64,000 nt of DNA from Atopsyche davidsoni (Eukaryota; Arthropoda; Insecta; Trichoptera; Hydrobiosidae): assembly GCA_022113835.1 (NCBI GenBank), contig JAILWY010000005.1, forward strand, positions 7,706,501 through 7,770,500, written 5' to 3'. The position numbers and the translations under genes are program-made. This document shows, piece by piece, positions 57,771 to 64,000 of this stretch (position 1 is its first letter; each line of letters begins with the position of its first letter). The notes under the pieces were generated by a model. That model searched no databases and was not told where the DNA came from. It was given only the letters and a program-made list of their open reading frames with translations.

Positions 57771-60700
57771 AAAATGGGCGTTGTTTCCTGTTTGCGCTGA
57801 TTACTCATTTGTTTTCGTGGCACACGTCGACACAAGCACCGCAATGGCGTCCTGGGGGTGCTGGCCGCCATTGCGGGTCAGGGGGCGGACCTCCGAGGGA
57901 TGGCCTCTAATTTGCAAGAGAACAACTCGTTTTATCGCGCGTCGTTAATTCCGTGATTGCGTTTTATTTCTACGCGCTTAAAGCAAAAATGTGTTGTTTG
58001 TGAGATATTATTCTGTGTTTATTTTTGTATGCAAATTTCTAGAATAAATTATGATGACCCTTCGTAAATGTACATTTTACTAGTGCACATAAACAAAATA
58101 TGCGTGTCCTGGTTTTTGAGTACAGAAATCAAATAATAAAAAAAAATGAAACGTACTTTATTAAATGTTTGCATACAACAGAATATAAACCACGCACATA
58201 TTGAGGCTATACATTTTAATTATTATATTTTTTCATAAAGAAAATCATGTATTTAATCTAAGCTCTACGTAGTTGTATAAGTATTAAAGTTTTTCAAATT
58301 ATATTTTATTAATTTGCATTTGCAATTAGCTATAAAATAGTCGTTTGCATGTAAGTATGCGTCGCGTGTACACTTCTAGATCTCTTTGTAATCGAGATTC
58401 TTGTCATTTGAAAGTAATATGATTGACAGATACGTCGAAAGTCATTTCTTCCATGAATGTATCAACACACTCTCTTCCTCTTCCTGGGAGAGTAAGCGTC
58501 AACTGTTTGAGTAATTTCCGGCCTAAACTCGTACACGAACTATTTCATTATACACCACTGTGCGTCGTGTTAAATGTCTCGGACTTTATTTGTGACGTGC
58601 AGAGCGCAGGGAGAGCGGCGCGGCTAGCGGAATGTCTTGGGTGATTATTTTACCAAGGAGAGCAGTAGGAAGGTTAGCCTTCGGAAGCAATTGCAGCTGT
58701 ATACGGTTTTGTGAGCTTCTGAAATTAGCTTTTTTGAATAAAAGGAAAATACAGAAAACGTGCACGATAAAGAGTTTTTGGCCATCAATTTTCGTTTCCG
58801 TGAAACCGAATACTCGTATATATTGCTCCACCCTAGTAAAAACTCTTAACCGCAATATTAGCAGGCAAGCATGTACATGTACAGTGTCCACAAAGTTGAT
58901 CAAAACGAAGGTTCATTTACGTTTTGGCATATATATATAACACCACGCATTTTAATTTATATAAAGTTTTAGTTATGTAGTGATGCAGTGTAATTAAAAG
59001 TCGTCAAAATTGATTATTGTTAAGGTTTTTTGGATTATAAACGATAAATAAAAATTGAACTCAAAAATAAAATTATCGTTATTTGTAAAACACAATAGAG
59101 ATTTTTCGATATCGTAATGTTGCCAAAATTTTTCTCAATATTAATTCCGGTTTCCTCGAGACTGATTATGGCGCGAGGGAGAGCGGTCACACCCTCGGGG
59201 ATTTCATTACCGGGTTAGGAAAAATTCATCTCGTCGCTTGAAAATCTCGCCCGGAAAATTCATCACATCGAGGAAAAATTCAACGCCGCCGCTGCATAGA
59301 GCTTTATCTGGCCCTTCTGCCGCGGAAACTTTTACATTTAATCCAGAAATATCTAGAATGTTCCGGGTTGAAGCTCGCACGAAGCTCGGTGCTTTCATAA
59401 GGAGTTATTACGAAAATTCAAACTTCTACTGAATTTCAGCGCTAAAAACTTTAAATATTTTTAAATGCCTATTTACGTTTATGAAACATTTGTTTAATTC
59501 TTTGAATTCATTATTGGCGCATTTTACGTGATTTTCATCGTATGAAATTTTCGAATTTCTTAATAAATCTAATTTAAAAAAAAATATATATAATTTTTTT
59601 AAACCTATTTATCGATAATCTGTACATCTGAATAATATGGTTTGCTCAATGTTTGTCGAATAATGTTATTGATTTATTATTCTCGTCTGATATCTCAAAT
59701 TACGCATATTTTAACACTACATGAATCCTATTTTCATAGTCGTAGATTGGAAAAAAAGTACGTTTTAAATATTTTAAAAAGTTAACAAGACATTTATTTA
59801 TATATTTCCTAGAATTTATTCATTATATTATATCAAATCTATTTTGATATTTTATTTATGTATTTGAAAATTATAGTTCTTTCAGTATTTCTCACATATG
59901 TTTATTTCATCACGCGCCGCTCGTGCTCTTATTGCCATATGACTCACAGTCAGTGTGGCTTGAATTTTTGCATCGCGAAGTACTCCGTAATAATACGACG
60001 CGTGCCTAGGAGGTCTATGTTCGGTCGGCGCCAGTGGCGGCGAGGCGCGACGGGGTCAACACTTAATAATAGGTGTACATGGAATCGTAAAAATATCAAC
60101 GGTTTAATATATGTCGTTAATGCGCTGACACGAATATTGCAAATATTTTTTTAATTTAATTACAGATTTTTATTCGCCAAAACTATTATTACATATTTAT
60201 ACTTATGCTAGAGGTCGAAGTTAATGTATGTATTAGCGATCGGTCGATATTTAAATACATAAATAATATTTTTCTTGTTGTAATGTAATGATTAGTTTTT
60301 TTCGTGGAGAAACGATAAAGTATATAATTTAATGATTTATTTGATAACAACAAAACAAGTCATTTTTTACTAGGCACTATGTATATCATGCTGTCTTTAA
60401 TCAATTCAAAATGATAATAACCTCACTACGCATTTTTTTCAGCTAACTGACAAAGAAAATCCAACGAGAAACATGTTACTTACTCATGTGGTTGAAAAAA
60501 AAAAAGTATTTTTAATGTGACTTACGCTTAAGGGTATAATTTAATCCCAACCCTAAATATGATTCATTTTATGCAAGTTTGAACCAAACCGCCCTTTTGT
60601 AAATATTATATCTAAATTAATGTACCTCTAAGAGTCGCAGCTGTAGGAAACATTTGTAGGTTATTTCATTGTATTTTTTGGTGTTATGCTATCTCATATT

Positions 60701-61015
60701 CTCACTACGCTTCTCCCTGCAATACCAGTTAGGCATCCAATTGTCCACTCGGCCACCCGCCGCCCCTGCCCGGCGACCGCCGCAGTGGCGTCCACTTTTT
60801 ATAATTAAATTTGCATTTCCATCAGGGGCTCGCAGGCGGATAGCCGATATTTTGAGATGTTGTCGAAAGCTGTTAATTTTTTTTGCATCTGATCGCAACC
60901 GGCGAGAGTGACTTTTTGATTGCACGCCATGCTAGATACTTCCGTTTGGTTAAAATATAGATTAATATTGGATACTCGCTGGAGATTCACTAAATATTAT
61001 ATTGTCTCAGTTTTT

Positions 61016-61325
61016 CTTTATAATGTTGAGGCCTGGACACCATGCGATATATCTAGTTATTTAAAATGTGGGTTTATATGAGAATACTTAAAATACTATT
61101 GGTTGACCGCGTCACAAGAGAGAGAGTCTTGCACAGAATACGCAAATAAAAAAAAAAACAACGTAAGGTTTTCAAAAATACCAAATATCAAAGGAAGCCA
61201 AGTGAAAAGAGGCATTGGAAGAAAAGGGTTAACATGAATACGAAATTTGCGACAGTGGCTAGAAGACTGGCCCAGAATAGAGATATGTTTAATGAAAAGG
61301 TTATCAACCTCTTCTGAGGAGAGGT
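61016..61325 (+). mobile_element. LINE relic of the same family, opposite orientation
   Basis: The plus strand reads MWVYMRILKILLVDRVTRER then VLHRIRK and a stop, then in another frame SQVKRGIGRKGLT, a stop, and IRNLRQWLEDWPRIE. This is the same C-terminal ORF2 segment as the copy at 57470-57770, in inverted orientation about 3.3 kb away. Stops and frameshifts make it inactive. Confidence 0.72.
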
Positions 61326-62580
61326 ACTTGATGAAAATGAAGGTTCAAATATTTATGAATTTTTGTGAAACTTAAGTTTTATTTTTCGATTTTTGATATT
61401 TTATAATGTTATTACACAACTTTGGTTACAATCAAGGCCACGATTTTGCATGGTCACCCTATTCACCCAAGGAATCTAGAGAGCTCGGCAGTATATCCAC
61501 ATTTCGAATGCCTCAAGCCTCCCTGTTGTGGTTAGAGAAAGGGTGCAGGATTCCTTACTATACGGCGGAACTTAAGTACATTATACAGACGATGAACTGC
61601 GCGTCGAGAGAAATATAGCAAATCATATTTTTTATTTTTTTTTATTTAAATGTAGCATGTCAAATATAGACTAATGAAGTTTAAAAAATATAATAGAAGT
61701 GTTTAATGCTCAAGAATTCATATGAATAATATTATTACAAAGATTATAATAATTAGTCCTTACCGGCAAGGGCGGGTTAAGAAATTACATAACGTTCAAA
61801 AACACAAAAATACTTAAATATATCTTATTGATAAAGATATTAGAAGAGCAAACAATTCATACTTATAATATTTAAAATAACTGAGATATCAATAATGGTT
61901 ATCGGCGAACGTGTTTTCTCCGATACCAAAGCCATAAAATTCGGATGAAAATCTATCATATGTTGAAAAAAAAACATTTATATTATTTACATAATAAGTA
62001 TTAGTTCAAGTTAAAATAACTGTATTATTACATTCCACCATTACCATACGATACAGTAAGCATTAAAATTATTAAACGAGCCTTCGAGACTTTAATCCCG
62101 AGGTTAGCGTTTGTTCCACTTTTCAACGTTTTGCGTTGATTTGAGTAATGCTGAATCGTGTAGGCATTAATTATTCCTAATAAATATAAATAATTAAAAT
62201 TCGCAGCTGCCACGAGCGCGTGATTGTAGTTGCGTAATATATTATTATGCTTGTGAAATCAATACTCAGAGTAGAAGCGTTAAATAACGCGTTCCTGTAG
62301 TTGTTTGCAGATAATTCGAGTGTTCTGAATGTTTGTAGGTTATGGCAGTTTTTGTTATTAGATGATTCAATTTCATTGGTATTGGGCTGCCTAAATTTTC
62401 TGTCTTCCAAAGTATCTGTCCCGGTGCTGGACATACTCTACTATCAAAATCCCTGAAGGTGGTCCCAGCACGGTGCCGAAACGTCCCGGGACAGAAAATT
62501 TCAAACAGCTCAACACCATATTAATATCTTGTGTATAAATAACGTAATATTGAAATGCATTATTTCTTTTTGTTTACAAG

Positions 62581-62626
62581 TTTATCAGTCCTTTGTGGCG
62601 ACGAGCGCTCATAAAGGACTGATAAA
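62581..62626. repeat. Perfect 14-bp inverted repeat (hairpin)
   Basis: Arms TTTATCAGTCCTTT (62581-62594) and AAAGGACTGATAAA (62613-62626) with an 18-nt GC-rich loop. Outside the arms pairing stops, so it is shorter than a typical miRNA precursor. Confidence 0.75.
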
Positions 62627-64000
62627 ATTTTGGTCCTCAATTATATGATGTGTTTAAATTTTCGTATTTGTATTTTGAGAAAAGTATTCTCTTACATAAA
62701 ATGATTATATAGCTCGTTCGGTAATTGACTTGCTGGGAAGGCATTGACGCTTCTTCTGCATTTGTTCGTCATGCGATGTTACATCACACGATGACACAAC
62801 GCGAGTGGCGGTGTGCCTCATACCTGCTTGTTTTTATTACAAGGTGATAAAATGCGCATCATCCGTGGTAGCGAGCCTCGCCCAGCAACGCTGCCATTTC
62901 ATATTGATGTAGATATAATTAATTCACAGTTCTCGTAAAAACTTGATTCCATAAAAAAAAAAAAACTCTTTGATCGTAACCTCAAATTATCCCGCAGGAA
63001 TATCTAATCACACAAGAAAATTACCATCGGCTAAACAATTTTTAAAATCCTACTTTGTATGAAATCTCTTTTTATTTTGAGTATTACTATCTTGTTTGCG
63101 CATATCGATTGATAGTGGGTTTTGTTCAAAATATTTTTGATTTAATCTCATTATCTATCTGCTCAACACAATTTAAAATTATTTTTTACACAACAACATT
63201 TTTTACGTAGAAAACAGCGTCTGTGGAATATAATAATAGATTTTTTATAAAAACATAAATAATGATAGGAATCAAAATACCACAGTAAATATAGCAGATA
63301 TTATTCATCATGCTTAATTTTGTGCAATTTAATAATGAAAAATCGTCCTGAATAAGTTTGATAGTTAAATGCTCGCCGCCTCAAGTAGCGGCGCCGCTCC
63401 TCCAACTCTGCCGTCTGCAGCGCATTACGGAGTTGTTGAACTCCATGTCATCTCTCGCCGGATGAGGCCGTCAATTTTGCCAGTGCTAAACCCACGGAGA
63501 GATTTAATTTAATATTAAACTTTGCAGGAGACGTGTCTGCCAGGCAGTCGAGTATATTAGCTATTTTCCAGAAGAAAATTCTAAAATTCCATTCTTCAAC
63601 ACAATACACAGTGAAAGTTTTTTTTAAGCGAAAGGAGGAATTTAGATTAAATTTAATTTATTTATAAAAAAAATATATAAAATGTTATTAAACTTGTGAA
63701 ATGGTTTTTGTTTATATTTCAGTACTTTTGTTTCAATTTTATGTAACTTTACTGAAATGAGTAATCAAGGCTGCACAACTCGCTTCCAGAAATAAATACT
63801 ATTGCTTGTATACTTGATACAGAATAAAACGTTCAATAATTTTTAACATCAATTTATACGAGCGTATTTTATAAAAAAACATATTTTTCTTAGAAAATAT
63901 TTTTTTTATTTCCTTTATGAAAAACTAGTTTTAAAAACTTTCTCTTGAAAGTTGTAAATGCTCACACAGTTATACGAAATAATTTTTTTTTTGGAATGCG

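Larger units (their letters stand above)
43602..64000 (+). other. 5' part of tomosyn intron 1 (over 20.4 kb), no further exon seen
   Basis: No open frame in this stretch matches tomosyn or another protein, so it is read as intron running off the window. The background is AT-rich. The first 800 bp (43602-44400) continue the CpG-rich promoter domain. Further in are many GC-rich islands of 100-300 bp, for example about 49207-49440, 51120-51330, 51890-51960, 52390-52550, 53430-53620, 55390-55640, 56080-56590, 59140-59400, 60720-60910, 62740-62900 and 63370-63560. Repeats inside are a dispersed repeat copy (50531-50690) and two LINE relics (57470-57770, 61016-61325). A nested non-coding gene cannot be excluded. 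Confidence 0.6.

Noticed and set aside
43602..64000. A second tomosyn exon within the window
   Set aside because: I looked for the conserved WD40-start sequence that follows the first exon in the family and found none in any frame, so the intron appears to extend past 64000.

Overview
The window is nuclear DNA of an animal, almost certainly an insect and most likely a moth or butterfly. It is AT-rich, with short AT-rich introns bounded by GT..AG. All nine genes are conserved animal genes. The cathepsin L resembles lepidopteran ones, and there are remnants of piggyBac-type, pogo/Tigger-type and LINE elements. The order assignment is inference. Nothing in it looks bacterial, organellar or viral.

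Gene order, left to right: an Mdm2-like RING E3 ligase (minus, 2803-8357); lysosomal beta-mannosidase (plus, 10668-15152); complex I subunit NDUFB4 (plus, 16671-17226); TRAPP subunit TRAPPC5 (minus, 18319-20188); cathepsin L (plus, 22442-27101); ZC4H2 (minus, 31059-36384); DEAD-box helicase DDX10/Dbp4 (plus, 37159-39817); coproporphyrinogen-III oxidase (minus, 40104-42596); and the first coding exon of tomosyn/STXBP5 (plus, 43479-43601). The last 20.4 kb is the 5' part of tomosyn intron 1. I rebuilt exon structures by hand. For all eight complete genes the splice phases add up to one open frame of a length normal for the family.

The genes do not form a pathway. The layout is mostly divergent and convergent pairs. 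Divergent pairs: Mdm2-like/beta-mannosidase, TRAPPC5/cathepsin L, ZC4H2/DDX10 and CPOX/tomosyn. The CPOX/tomosyn pair shares an 880-bp CpG-dense intergenic region. Convergent pairs: NDUFB4/TRAPPC5, cathepsin L/ZC4H2 and DDX10/CPOX.

Mobile DNA is modest. There is a 1.04-kb internally deleted piggyBac-type element with TTAA duplications inside an Mdm2-like intron, a broken pogo/Tigger-type transposase tail, a 143-bp inverted-repeat element, three copies of an unclassified dispersed repeat, and two remnants of one LINE family in opposite orientation in the tomosyn intron. That intron also holds many GC-rich islands that look like cis-regulatory elements rather than exons.

I found no obviously new multi-gene system. 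The points most worth a second look are the Mdm2-like protein, which has the acidic, RanBP2-finger and RING parts but no p53-binding N-terminus; its 105-nt stop-free intron, which would add a hydrophobic segment if retained; the duplicated 25-mer in the CPOX/tomosyn promoter; and the island-rich tomosyn intron.
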